Made by a program: the position numbers and the translations under genes. 64,000 bases of DNA, taken from positions 49,920 to 113,919 of the forward strand of contig JADJXF010000005.1 of assembly GCA_016715995.1 (NCBI GenBank), written 5' to 3'. Within the stretch, counting starts at the first letter, position 1, and each line of letters opens with the position of its first letter. The DNA is from Flavobacteriales bacterium. Lineage in GTDB: Bacteria; Bacteroidota; Bacteroidia; Flavobacteriales_F; PHOS-HE28. Below, piece after piece: positions 7,731 through 16,554 of this stretch. A model generated the notes under the pieces. It was not told the origin of the DNA and did no database searches. It worked only from the letters and a program-made list of their open reading frames with translations.

Positions 7731-7867
7731 GTTGTCGGATGTCAGTTGTTGGTTGTCAGGCAAGGCTGAACATTGGAGCCGCAGAACAGCGATTCCTCAG
7801 AACCTAAGAAGTGCACGGACGGCTGTGCCCAGTGCAGCCAGTCAAGTGACAACGAACAACTGACAAC
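7731..7867. repeat. Inverted-repeat element between lgt and suhB
   Basis: The arms at 7738-7758 and 7847-7867 are inverted copies of about 21 bases with two mismatches (core TGTCAGTTGTT and GTTGTCA). They enclose roughly 90 bases of unrelated sequence. The right arm ends directly at the suhB ATG. No ORF or transposase is inside, so the layout resembles a very small non-autonomous element or a structured leader. Confidence 0.65.
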
Positions 7868-8665
7868 ATGGACCTCCGCAAGCTCACAGACCAGGTAGCC
7901 GCGCTCACCACCGATGTGGCCTCCTTCATCCGAAGCGAGGCGGGCAAGCTCACGGAGGCCCGCGTGAGCGCCAAGAGCGCGAATAACCTGGTGACGCACG
8001 TGGATCATGTGAGTGAGGACCGTTTGGTTGAAGGCCTGGAGAAGCTGGTGCCCCATGCCGGTTTCATCGCAGAGGAAGGCAGCGGCGAGCAGGCCGAGCG
8101 GTTCAATTGGATCATCGATCCGCTCGATGGCACCACCAACTTCGTGCATGGCGTTCCTTGTTATTGCATCAGCATCGCCCTGCTCGATGGCACGGAGCCG
8201 CTGCTGGGCGTGGTGCATGAGGTAACGCGCGACGAGCGCTTCACCGCATGGCGCGGCGGCGGGGCCTACCTCAACGGCCTGCCCATTCGCGTGAGCGAGC
8301 GCACCCAACTGCAGGATAGCCTCCTCGCCACCGGCTTCCCGTACGACGATTTCGGCCACGAGGCCGAGTACATGGACCTGCTGCGCGAACTGATGCACCG
8401 CACGCGCGGCATCCGCAGGCTGGGTAGCGCTGCGGCAGACCTTGCCTACGTGGCCTGCGGTCGCTTCGAGGCCTTCTACGAATACGGCCTCAATAGCTGG
8501 GATGTGGCCGCCGGCGTGCTATTGGTGCGCGAGGCAGGTGGGCAGGTGAGCGGCTTCCGACCCAGCAAGGACCCTGTGTTCGATGAGGAAATCGTAGCGA
8601 GCAACAGCGCCATCCACAATGAATTGCTGGAGGTGATCGAGCGCAATTGGCAGAGGCAGGATTGA
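7868..8665 (+). CDS. suhB: Inositol monophosphatase family protein
   Basis: The family hydrolyses phosphate monoesters of inositol and related sugars with two or three Mg2+ ions. Metal ligands are visible as E69/E70 in AEEG, the IDPLDGTTNF signature (D84, D87) and a C-terminal Asp in SWDVAAG. Length (265 residues) is usual. The start codon follows directly on the right arm of an inverted repeat, leaving little room for a ribosome-binding site. The true substrate may be inositol phosphate, histidinol phosphate or 3'-phosphoadenosine phosphate; the sequence favours the SuhB-like group. Confidence 0.9.
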   Translation: MDLRKLTDQVAALTTDVASFIRSEAGKLTEARVSAKSANNLVTHVDHVSEDRLVEGLEKLVPHAGFIAEEGSGEQAERFNWIIDPLDGTTNFVHGVPCYCISIALLDGTEPLLGVVHEVTRDERFTAWRGGGAYLNGLPIRVSERTQLQDSLLATGFPYDDFGHEAEYMDLLRELMHRTRGIRRLGSAAADLAYVACGRFEAFYEYGLNSWDVAAGVLLVREAGGQVSGFRPSKDPVFDEEIVASNSAIHNELLEVIERNWQRQD

Positions 8666-8709
8666 AGGTTGAGGGCATACCAAGGACTGACTTGCGCTGC
8701 GGCAAGAGC

Positions 8710-8717
8710 TACTTTCG
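8710..8717 (+). promoter_or_regulatory. Candidate -7 box of the T9SS esterase
   Basis: TACTTTCG lies nine bases before the ATG, with a TTG about 15 bases upstream as a possible -33 element. Confidence 0.45.
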
Positions 8718-8726
8718 ATACGCCGA

Positions 8727-9983
8727 ATGCCGCTGATGCGCCAATTGACTCCAACTTCACTCCTGCTTGCAAGCGCACTTTGCGCGCAGGACTGCTCCAT
8801 CCCGTTCACGGAGCCGCTCTTCGGCGTTCAGGCTGAAGTGAACCTTTGGTACGGCAACTCGACGCGCTATAATGGTGGCACCGACAGCCTTCGGCTAAAC
8901 CTCTATAAGCCAGTGGGCGATGGACAGGTGGATCGTCCATTGGTAGTGCTCATACACGGCGGAGGCTTCTACGCCGGGCACCGAAACGACTTCAACGCGT
9001 TGGCTTCCGATCTCGCATCGCGCGGCTGGGCAGCGGCCACCATCAGCTACCGGCTCGGCTTCTACGGCACCTGGCTGCTCGAGCCGCCCTACGCGCACGA
9101 CCCGCATGAGCTGCGGCGAGCCATCTACCGCGCCATGCAGGATGCCAAGGGCGCCATTCGCTTCCTCAAAGGACGCAGCGCACAGGACAGCACCAGCACC
9201 ACCAGCGTTTTCCTGCTGGGCGGTAGCGCTGGCGCCATCACCGCGCTCCATGCCGTCTACTTGGATGATGAACCCGAGAAGCCCGGAAGCGCGAACGCCA
9301 TCGGCGACGTTCAGCACCTGCTCAATTTCTACCCTCGGCCCGACCTCGGCGCCATCGACGGCGAGTTGCACCAGAACGGCTACGACGCCTCGGTGCTAGG
9401 TGTGGTGAACATCTTCGGCGCACTCATGGACACGGCACTCGTGCAGTCCTCCGCCGATCCCGCGCTCCTCTCCTACCACCAGCTCGGCGACCCCGTGGTG
9501 GGCTGCGGCGTTCAGCGACCTTACTGGGGAGCCGGGCTCGGCGTAGCCGATAATTACCCGTGGCTCCACGGCTCATGCAGCATCGATGCCCGGATGCAGC
9601 ACCTGGGCTTCTCTGCCAATCGGTACAGTTTCATGTTGCACAACGGCAGCGAGCATGCGGTGCATGCGCCCGACAGCGTGATCCAAGCCAGTCTCGTGTG
9701 GATGCGCGAGTTGATGTGCGGTCAGGTCACCAGCACTTCACAGATCCTGGATGCTGATCGAGTCGGTGTGCATCCCAATCCGTCGCAGGGCCTGCTAATA
9801 GCAGAAGCAGCATGGGCCACGCAGTTCAGCATCGTTGACGCTGTGGGAAAGACAGTGCTGCATGGCAGCTTCGGGTACGATACGCCCACCATTGATGCGA
9901 GCGCGCTGCGCGATGGACCTTATTTGCTCCGGCTGATTGGCGGCGATCGCTCAAGCACGTCGCGCTTCATCCTCGCGCGCTGA
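8727..9983 (+). CDS. Secreted alpha/beta-hydrolase (esterase) with T9SS sorting domain
   Basis: The 418-residue protein has a signal peptide (cleavage near ALCAQ), then a carboxylesterase/lipase fold. The oxyanion motif is HGGG (77-80) and the nucleophile elbow GGSAG holds S167; a His in NGSEHAVHAPDS is the likely triad base. After residue about 335 comes a type IX secretion C-terminal domain that begins at VHPNPSQG and ends in strands with YLLRL and FILAR. It is therefore exported across the outer membrane and either attached to the surface or released. The substrate is unknown. Its 3' end overlaps the symporter gene on the opposite strand by 33 bases. Confidence 0.9.
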   Translation: MPLMRQLTPTSLLLASALCAQDCSIPFTEPLFGVQAEVNLWYGNSTRYNGGTDSLRLNLYKPVGDGQVDRPLVVLIHGGGFYAGHRNDFNALASDLASRGWAAATISYRLGFYGTWLLEPPYAHDPHELRRAIYRAMQDAKGAIRFLKGRSAQDSTSTTSVFLLGGSAGAITALHAVYLDDEPEKPGSANAIGDVQHLLNFYPRPDLGAIDGELHQNGYDASVLGVVNIFGALMDTALVQSSADPALLSYHQLGDPVVGCGVQRPYWGAGLGVADNYPWLHGSCSIDARMQHLGFSANRYSFMLHNGSEHAVHAPDSVIQASLVWMRELMCGQVTSTSQILDADRVGVHPNPSQGLLIAEAAWATQFSIVDAVGKTVLHGSFGYDTPTIDASALRDGPYLLRLIGGDRSSTSRFILAR

Positions 9984-11423
9984 GGCACGCGAGACCATCA
10001 GCAGCCCCACGAAGGTGAGCGCTCCATTCAGCGGCAGGAGCTCGTAGCCGAAGTTGTAGCCGCCAAGCAGTTCCGCCGAGTAGCGGTCGAGCACGAAGCA
10101 GATCACCGGCGCAAGCACGGCCACAATGGGCACCAGTTCATCGCGCACGGCGCGGTGCGTGAGCATGCCGAAGGCGAAGAGCCCCAGCAGCGGCCCATAC
10201 GTGTAGGTGGCCAGCCTGAAGATGGTCTTGATCACGCTCTCATCGTTCCAGATCCAGAAGCCGATGATGAGGGCCGCCATCACTGCGCTCATAATCAAAT
10301 GAACGCGCTTGCGCAACGGCTCGCGTTCGGTCTCCGCGCGCTGCTCAATGGAGAGGACATCCACGCATACGCTGGTGGTGAGGGCAGTCAGCGCGCTGTC
10401 GGCGCTGCTGTAGGCGGCAGCGATGAGACCCAGCACGAAGAGCAATCCGGTGATCAAGGGCAATTCGCCCTGTGTGGCCAACATCGGGTAAACCTGGTCC
10501 GCCTTCGCGGGAAGCGTGAGGTCCATTCGATCGGCGTAGAGGAAGAGCAGGGCGCCCAGCGTGAGGAACACCATATTCACCCCAACGAGAACGATGCTGA
10601 AGGAGGACATGTTCTTCTGCGCATCGCCGATGCTGCGGCAGCTGAGGTTCTTCTGCATCATGTCCTGGTCGAGGCCGGTCATGCAGATGGCGATGAACAT
10701 GCCTCCGAGGAACTGCTTCCAGAAATAGGTGGGCGCGTGCGAATCGTCGAAGAAGAAGACCTGGCTGAGGTCACTGGCCTTCACCTGTGCGATGCTCTCC
10801 CCCACGCTCCAGCCCATGCGCTGGCCGAGGAGCCACACCGTGATGCCTACCGCAGCGAGCATGAAGGCAGTCTGCAGCATGTCCGTCCAGATGATGGTGC
10901 GCATGCCGCCGCGGTGCGTGTAAAGCCAGATGAGTGCGATTGTGACGACGACCGTGAGCACAAACGGCACGCCCCACGCGTCGAAGAGCAGGTACTGCAG
11001 CACCATCGCAACCAGGTAGAGCCGCGCCGCCGAACCCAGGCTGCGGCTGAGCAGGAAGAACCATGCGCCGGTGAGGTAGCTGCTGCGCCCGAAGCGCTGA
11101 CCTAGATAGCCATAGATACTGGTGAGGCCGAGCCGGTAGTACAGCGGCATGAGCACGAAGGCAATCACGGCGTAGCCCGGTAAGTAGCCCAGCACCATCT
11201 GCAGATAGCTCCAGTTGTCCTTGCCCACCAAACCCGGCACGCTGATGAAGGTGACGCCGCTGAGGGAGGCGCCGATCATGCCGAAGGCGATGACGATCCA
11301 TGGACTCTTGCGCTCGCCCAGGAAGAAGGCGCTGTTGCCCGCGCCACGCGAGGTGATCACGGAGATCGCGTACAGCAGACCGAAGTAGGCCAGTACGACG
11401 AAACCAACAAGGGCAGGCGACAT
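9951..11423 (-). CDS. Sodium:solute symporter (SSF family)
   Basis: The 490-residue protein is an inner-membrane transporter with about 13 hydrophobic helices. Family marks include the early SGVTFISVPG segment, RFGRSSYLTG, GGMRTIIWTD and AAYSSADSALTALTTS in the sodium-site helix. It uses the sodium gradient to import a solute such as a sugar, amino acid or carboxylate; sequence alone does not tell which. The gene is alone on its strand and its last 33 bases are antisense to the sorting-domain tail of the esterase gene. Confidence 0.93.
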   Translation of the reverse strand: MSPALVGFVVLAYFGLLYAISVITSRGAGNSAFFLGERKSPWIVIAFGMIGASLSGVTFISVPGLVGKDNWSYLQMVLGYLPGYAVIAFVLMPLYYRLGLTSIYGYLGQRFGRSSYLTGAWFFLLSRSLGSAARLYLVAMVLQYLLFDAWGVPFVLTVVVTIALIWLYTHRGGMRTIIWTDMLQTAFMLAAVGITVWLLGQRMGWSVGESIAQVKASDLSQVFFFDDSHAPTYFWKQFLGGMFIAICMTGLDQDMMQKNLSCRSIGDAQKNMSSFSIVLVGVNMVFLTLGALLFLYADRMDLTLPAKADQVYPMLATQGELPLITGLLFVLGLIAAAYSSADSALTALTTSVCVDVLSIEQRAETEREPLRKRVHLIMSAVMAALIIGFWIWNDESVIKTIFRLATYTYGPLLGLFAFGMLTHRAVRDELVPIVAVLAPVICFVLDRYSAELLGGYNFGYELLPLNGALTFVGLLMVSRASAREDEARRA

Positions 11424-11598
11424 GCCGCTAAGGAATCCATGCCAGGTCTTGCGGTCCCATCCGAAGGGAGCGAGTTCTCAGGCGAGCGCTGTCAACCAAC
11501 GAGCTGAGAACACCATCACTTCACTCCCCCGCATAGTTACCAAGCGAACACACAGCAAGGCTCACTAGATTCAGCCCCGCCCGAAACCCGATTGCACA
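11424..11598. other. Divergent intergenic region without a recognised gene
   Basis: These 175 bases separate the start of the symporter from the start of the bestrophin gene. I found no ORF, tRNA or clear TACYTTYG box on either strand. Promoters for both genes are expected here. Confidence 0.4.
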
Positions 11599-12534
11599 AT
11601 GATCACGCGCTCAAGGCTGCACCTGCCAACCTCCCTGCGTTTTTCGTGGCGCAACATGGTCTATGGCGCGGTCTGCTCCACCCTGGCTTTCGGCCTGGTC
11701 CATTTCCCGAATGCGCCTTGGGTGGAGGTTCCCATCGCGGTGGTGGCGATCCTGGGTACGGCGCTGGCCATCATCCTTGGCTTCAAGAACTCCTCAGCGT
11801 ACGACCGGTGGTGGGAGGCGCGGAAGATCTGGGGCGGCGTGGTGAATGAGAGCCGGACGCTCACCCGGCAGGCCCTTCATCTGGTGGATCCAGCCACCGC
11901 GCAGCCGGATGTTAAGGCGGCAACTGTCGGCATGGTCCGCATGCAACTGGCATGGGTGAACGCACTTCGCCTCCAGCTGCGGCGCATCACGGACCAAGCA
12001 GCATGGCGGGAAGGCGTGGCCGCACACATGAACGAGGATGAGTACAACGCCCTCCGAGGCAAGACCAATAAGGTGACGCACCTGAGCATGGAGATTGCCG
12101 CCATCCTGAAGCGCTTGCATACCTCCGGTGCAATCGACGGCTTCTTCTATGTGCAGATGGACAACACGCTGAGCCGCCTCACCGACCTGCAAGGCATGGC
12201 CGAGCGCATCCGCTCCACACCGCTGCCACGCCCCTATGACTATTACACCAAGGCCTTTCTCAACCTCTTCATCCTCTTCTTCCCGTTCGGGGTCATCCAC
12301 ACCTTCATCGATGCAGGCCATGCTTGGTTGGTGATACCGGTGACCGTGGTGGTGGGGTGGATCTTCTTCCAGCTCTACATCTTCGGCAAGGTGATGTCGA
12401 ACCCCTTCGAGAACTGGCAAACGGACGTGGCCTTGGATGCCATCTGCACTACCATCGCCATTGACTTGAAGGAGACGCTGGGTGACACGGACATCCCGAA
12501 ACCGCTGGAGCCAGTGGATGGCGTGCTGATGTGA
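11599..12534 (+). CDS. Bestrophin family ion channel protein
   Basis: This is a prokaryotic bestrophin/UPF0187 protein (311 residues), a pentameric anion or cation channel of the inner membrane. The N-terminal helices include GTALAIILGFKNSSAYDRWWEARKIWG, a strong family mark; the C-terminal half has two helices (about 215-260) followed by the conserved SNPFEN motif and an Asp-rich last segment. Expression control is not visible. recR follows 32 bases downstream and may share the transcript. Confidence 0.92.
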   Translation: MITRSRLHLPTSLRFSWRNMVYGAVCSTLAFGLVHFPNAPWVEVPIAVVAILGTALAIILGFKNSSAYDRWWEARKIWGGVVNESRTLTRQALHLVDPATAQPDVKAATVGMVRMQLAWVNALRLQLRRITDQAAWREGVAAHMNEDEYNALRGKTNKVTHLSMEIAAILKRLHTSGAIDGFFYVQMDNTLSRLTDLQGMAERIRSTPLPRPYDYYTKAFLNLFILFFPFGVIHTFIDAGHAWLVIPVTVVVGWIFFQLYIFGKVMSNPFENWQTDVALDAICTTIAIDLKETLGDTDIPKPLEPVDGVLM

Positions 12535-12566
12535 CAGGCCACAAGCCCGGTCGGTAGTTTTACCCC

Positions 12567-13184
12567 ATGTCCCACTCATCCTCCTTGCTGGAGAACGCCG
12601 TCGATCAATTGGCCAGCCTGCCGGGCATCGGTCGGCGCACGGCCATGCGATTGGCCTTGGATCTGTTGCGGCGCGAGCCACAGGAGGTGGCGCGCTTCGC
12701 CGAGGCCATCCGCCGCATGCGCGATGAGGTGCGCTACTGCGAGGTGTGCTGCAACATCAGCGATGAGCCGCGCTGCGCCATCTGCCGCGACCCTCACCGC
12801 GATGCATCACTGATCTGCGTGGTAGAGGATATCCGGGATGTGATCGCCATCGAGAACACGCGGCAGTTCAAAGGCCTCTACCATGTGCTGGGCGGTGTCA
12901 TCAGTCCCATGGATGGCATTGGTCCCGATGACCTGCACACCGCCGAGCTGATGGAGCGGGTGGCCCAAGGCGACGTGCGCGAAGCGGTGCTGGCGCTGGG
13001 CGGAACGCTGGAGGGCGACACCACCGGCTTCTACCTGAACCGCAGGCTGAGCGAAGCGGCCGTGCTCGTCACCACCATCGCTCGCGGCATCAGCGTGGGT
13101 TCCGACCTGGACCAGGCCGATGAGGTGACCTTAGGGCGGAGCATTGCGGACCGGAAGCCTTATGAGCAATCGCTCAAGCGATGA
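12567..13184 (+). CDS. recR: Recombination protein RecR
   Basis: RecR works with RecO and RecF to load RecA at gaps during recombinational repair. The helix-hairpin-helix LASLPGIGRRTAMRLA (about 16-31), a zinc finger with C58, C61, C70 and C73, and a Toprim domain beginning VVEDIRDVIAIE are in order. Length (205) is typical. The last four bases overlap the start of the glycosyltransferase gene (ATGA), so translation of the two may be coupled although their functions differ. Confidence 0.97.
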   Translation: MSHSSSLLENAVDQLASLPGIGRRTAMRLALDLLRREPQEVARFAEAIRRMRDEVRYCEVCCNISDEPRCAICRDPHRDASLICVVEDIRDVIAIENTRQFKGLYHVLGGVISPMDGIGPDDLHTAELMERVAQGDVREAVLALGGTLEGDTTGFYLNRRLSEAAVLVTTIARGISVGSDLDQADEVTLGRSIADRKPYEQSLKR

Positions 13185-15103
13185 AACTCAGCGTCATCGT
13201 CGTCAACTACAATGTGCGGGCCTACTTGGAGCAGTGCCTGCGCACGGTATTCACGGCGCTGGAGGGAATCGAAGGCGATGTCTTTGTGGTGGACAACCAG
13301 AGCACCGATGGCAGCCTGGAGATGGTGCGCGAGAAGTTCCCGCTCGTGAAGCTCATCGCCAATGCGGAGAACGTGGGCTTCAGCCGGGCGAACAACCAGG
13401 CCATCCGGGCGAGCGACGCGGAATACGTGGTGCTGCTGAATCCGGACACCGTGGTCGGTGAAGACGTATTCCACAAAGTGATCGGCTTCCTCGACTCCCA
13501 TCCGAAAGCGGGCGGACTCGGTGTGAAGATGATCGACGGCACAGGTCATTTCCTTCCCGAGAGCAAGCGCGGCCTGCCCACGCCGGCCGTGGCCTTCTAC
13601 AAGATCATCGGGCTCACGCGGCTGTTCCCGCGCAGCCGCGTGTTCGGCCGCTACCATCTCGGCCACCTGCCGGAAGACGATACCGCTCGAATCGAGATCC
13701 TCTCCGGCGCATGCATGTTCCTGCGCAGGAAGACGCTCGACGCAGTCGGCCTGCTCGATGAGAGCTTCTTCATGTATGGCGAGGACATCGACCTGAGCTA
13801 CCGCATCACACTGGGCGGTTACGAGAACTGGTACTTCCCTGAGGCCCGCATCATCCACTACAAGGGCGAGAGCACCAAGAAGAGCAGTGTGAACTACGTG
13901 TTCGTGTTCTACAACGCCATGGCCATTTTCGCGCAGAAGCACTTCACGCGGCGGCGCACGGACCTGCTCAGCCTGCTGATCACAGGCAGCATCTACCTCA
14001 GCGCGGCCGGCGCCATCGTCACGCGGTTCCTCCGCAGAGCGCTGCTGCCCATCCTCGACTTCGGACTGCTGTTCCTCGTACCATGGCTTCTGTTGCGCAC
14101 GAGGGGCGAGGCACTTGGGATTAGTGACCAGGAGATCCGCGCGCTCATCCTGCAAGGCTCTGCGCTCTGCATCGCATCCATCGCCTTGTTCGGCGGGTAC
14201 GACCATCCTGTCCGCCTCATCAATGTGCTCAAGGGGATCGCGATGACCACTTTGGTCGCGCTGCTCTTCGAATGGGCAAGTGGCGAGACCTGGCGTGGGA
14301 TTGCGGTCATCGGCGAGCTCGCCCTGGGGGCAACGGTGCTCACCTTGACAGCACGCGTCGCATTGCACCTGCTCCGCGTGCGCGGATACAGCCTTCGCAG
14401 CCTGGACCGCAAGCGCGTGCTCTCCATCGGCAGTGAGGACGAGAACAGGCATGCGCTCGCGCTGCTCTGGCAAACGCACTTCGGCCTTGGCCGCCAGAAG
14501 CAGATGAGCATAAGCGACGCCGAGGCCCCGGACGGGCTCGGCCTCATCCGCCGCCGGATCCGCAAGCACGGCATCGATGAGGTGGTCTTCTGCGCGAAGG
14601 ATATCGCGTGGGGGCGCATCATCGCGCTCATGGAAGGACTGCGCAAGACGAAGGCGATGTTCAAGATCGCCCAGCCGGCGCGCGAGTTCGTAATCGGACC
14701 GAACAGCATCGAGAGCCTCCAGGACCTGGACATCATGGAACTCCACGCCGTGACAAGCGGCGCGGGCAAACGCACAAAGCGCCTCGTTGATATCATGGCT
14801 TCCTTGCTCCTTCTGGTGCTTTCGCCACTGACGATCTGGGCCGTGAAGGACAAGGAAGGCCTCATCAGGAACGCCTGGAATGTGCTCCTTGGAAGGATGA
14901 GTTGGGTCGGATACCGCCCCGGGCCTGAGCGCAGCTTGAAGCTGCCCGTCATCAAGTCTGGCATCCTCGACCCGCTCATCGGTGAGGAGGCAGTCTCCGA
15001 TTCAATGATCATCCGCGCCAATACCGCCTATGCCAAGGATTACAGCCCCTGGCAGGATCTTCAGTTGCTGATCCGGGGCTTCCGTTTCCTGGGCCAAGGC
15101 TGA
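13181..15103 (+). CDS. Glycosyltransferase family 2 fused to a sugar-transferase-like membrane module
   Basis: Residues 1-240 are a GT2 domain: VIVVNYNVRAYL at the start, the nucleotide-sugar motif LLNPDT, and the acceptor region MYGEDIDLSYR. Residues about 265-395 hold several membrane helices. Residues about 405-490 look like the Rossmann-type linker domain of polyprenyl glycosylphosphotransferases (RVLSIGSEDENRHAL). The end (about 525-640) resembles a shortened, degenerate sugar-transferase core: KRLVDIMASLLLLVLSP corresponds to the membrane anchor and LLGRMSWVGYRPG to the usual GDMSLVGPRP. I infer a membrane-bound enzyme in surface glycan assembly; the C-terminal half probably acts as an anchor or adaptor because catalytic segments are missing. 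Confidence 0.85.
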   Translation: MKLSVIVVNYNVRAYLEQCLRTVFTALEGIEGDVFVVDNQSTDGSLEMVREKFPLVKLIANAENVGFSRANNQAIRASDAEYVVLLNPDTVVGEDVFHKVIGFLDSHPKAGGLGVKMIDGTGHFLPESKRGLPTPAVAFYKIIGLTRLFPRSRVFGRYHLGHLPEDDTARIEILSGACMFLRRKTLDAVGLLDESFFMYGEDIDLSYRITLGGYENWYFPEARIIHYKGESTKKSSVNYVFVFYNAMAIFAQKHFTRRRTDLLSLLITGSIYLSAAGAIVTRFLRRALLPILDFGLLFLVPWLLLRTRGEALGISDQEIRALILQGSALCIASIALFGGYDHPVRLINVLKGIAMTTLVALLFEWASGETWRGIAVIGELALGATVLTLTARVALHLLRVRGYSLRSLDRKRVLSIGSEDENRHALALLWQTHFGLGRQKQMSISDAEAPDGLGLIRRRIRKHGIDEVVFCAKDIAWGRIIALMEGLRKTKAMFKIAQPAREFVIGPNSIESLQDLDIMELHAVTSGAGKRTKRLVDIMASLLLLVLSPLTIWAVKDKEGLIRNAWNVLLGRMSWVGYRPGPERSLKLPVIKSGILDPLIGEEAVSDSMIIRANTAYAKDYSPWQDLQLLIRGFRFLGQG

Positions 15104-15128
15104 GGGCAACAGCAACCTGCACGGTGGT

Positions 15129-15136
15129 TACATTTG
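15129..15136 (+). promoter_or_regulatory. Candidate -7 box of the E2 gene
   Basis: TACATTTG matches TAnnTTTG and lies 28 bases before the ATG of the dihydrolipoamide acyltransferase gene. Confidence 0.5.
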
Positions 15137-15164
15137 GCCGCCGCCCACGTGGGCCCTCCAGACC

Positions 15165-16481
15165 ATGTCCCAGATCGAGATCCTGCTGCCCAAGATGGGC
15201 GAGAGCGTCGCCGAGGCCACCATCACGAAATGGTTGAAGAAACCAGGTGATGCCGTCGCGGCTGACGAGCCCATTGTGGAGATCGCCACGGACAAGGTGG
15301 ACAGCGAGGTGCCTGCCCCGGAAGCAGGGGTGCTCAGCGAACAACTGGTGAAGGAAGGCGATGTGGTGAAGGTGGGCCAGCCCATCGCGCGGATCGGCGG
15401 TTCAGCAAGCGCGCCACCGCCATCGGCTGCGAAGGCCGCGGAGTCGCCGAAGGCCGTGCCAGCCACCAATGGGCATGCGCCAACCGCGCCTGCACCAGTC
15501 ATGGCGAGCGCCGCATCAGGCCCCATGGCGCGTACAGGACCCAGCGGCAAGTTCTACAGCCCGTTGGTGCGCAACATCGCGGCGAGCGAGGGCTTGAGCA
15601 TGGCCGAATTGGAGGGCATCGCCGGCTCCGGCGAAGGCGGCCGGGTAACGAAGAAGGACGTCCTCAACTACCTGCCTCAACGCCAGGGTGGCAAGGCGCC
15701 AGCCATTGCGCCGTTACCCGTTGCCGCTGCTGCGATGGCTTCATCTGGAGGCCCTTCTCTCGTTTCCGCACCTGGCGACGAGCTGATTGAGATGGACCGC
15801 ATGCGGCGCCTCATCGCCGATCACATGGTGATGAGCAAGCGCACCAGCCCGCACGTCACCAGTTTCGTGGAAGCCGATGTGACCAACCTGGTGCTGTGGC
15901 GGGACAAGGTGAAGAAGGCGTTCGAGCAGCGTGAGGGCGAGAAGCTCACCTTCACGCCCGTGTTCATCATGGCCATCGTGCAGGCCATCAAGGAGATGCC
16001 CATGGTGAACGTGCAGGTGGATGGCTATACCATCATCAAGAAGAAGGATATCAACAGCGGCATGGCCGCGGCTTTGCCCAGCGGCAACTTGATCGTCCCG
16101 GTGATCAAGAACGCGGACCAGTTGAACCTTGTGGGCTTGGCGAAGAAAGTGAATGACCTGGCCAACCGTGCCCGCTCAGGCAAGCTGCTGCCCGACGAGG
16201 TGGCCGGCGGTACCTACACCGTCACCAACGTGGGCACTTTCGGCAATGTGCTGGGCACCCCGGTGATCAATCAGCCGCAAGTGGCCATCATGGCAACAGG
16301 TGCCATCCGGAAGAAACCGGCGGTGATCGAGACCCCGCACGGTGACCTGATCGGGATTCGGAGCATGATGTTCCTCAGCCACAGCTACGACCACCGGGTG
16401 GTTGACGGAGCCCTTGGCGGCCGATTTGTCCGTCGTGTCGCGGATATCCTTGAAGCCTGGTCCCTCGAACAGGCCTTCTGA
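15165..16481 (+). CDS. 2-oxoacid dehydrogenase complex E2 (dihydrolipoamide acyltransferase)
   Basis: This is the lipoyl-bearing core of a 2-oxoacid dehydrogenase complex; it passes an acyl group to CoA. A lipoyl domain (1-80) has the modified K44 in EIATDKVDSEVP, an Ala/Pro-rich linker follows, then an E1/E3-binding domain (about 125-160) and the catalytic domain with HSYDHRVVDGALGG near residue 408. No E1 or E3 gene is next to it. The IATDKVDSEVP form is shared by branched-chain and 2-oxoglutarate enzymes, so the substrate could be branched-chain 2-oxoacids, pyruvate or 2-oxoglutarate. Length is 438 residues. Confidence 0.92.
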   Translation: MSQIEILLPKMGESVAEATITKWLKKPGDAVAADEPIVEIATDKVDSEVPAPEAGVLSEQLVKEGDVVKVGQPIARIGGSASAPPPSAAKAAESPKAVPATNGHAPTAPAPVMASAASGPMARTGPSGKFYSPLVRNIAASEGLSMAELEGIAGSGEGGRVTKKDVLNYLPQRQGGKAPAIAPLPVAAAAMASSGGPSLVSAPGDELIEMDRMRRLIADHMVMSKRTSPHVTSFVEADVTNLVLWRDKVKKAFEQREGEKLTFTPVFIMAIVQAIKEMPMVNVQVDGYTIIKKKDINSGMAAALPSGNLIVPVIKNADQLNLVGLAKKVNDLANRARSGKLLPDEVAGGTYTVTNVGTFGNVLGTPVINQPQVAIMATGAIRKKPAVIETPHGDLIGIRSMMFLSHSYDHRVVDGALGGRFVRRVADILEAWSLEQAF

Positions 16482-16504
16482 GCATCGCCGCAGGGGGAAA
16501 ATCC

Positions 16505-16512
16505 TACTTTAG
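16505..16512 (+). promoter_or_regulatory. Possible -7 box of the PD40 gene
   Basis: TACTTTAG lies 42 bases before the ATG and differs from TAnnTTTG at two of the last three positions. Confidence 0.3.
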
Positions 16513-16554
16513 CCGCTGTCCTTCAGCCTTGAAACCACGAACGAACCTTCTCTG

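Noticed and set aside
13160..14746. 528-codon minus-strand frame across the glycosyltransferase gene
   Set aside because: It is a shadow frame in GC-rich sequence, rich in His, Glu and Arg with no family match, antisense to an obvious GT2 enzyme.
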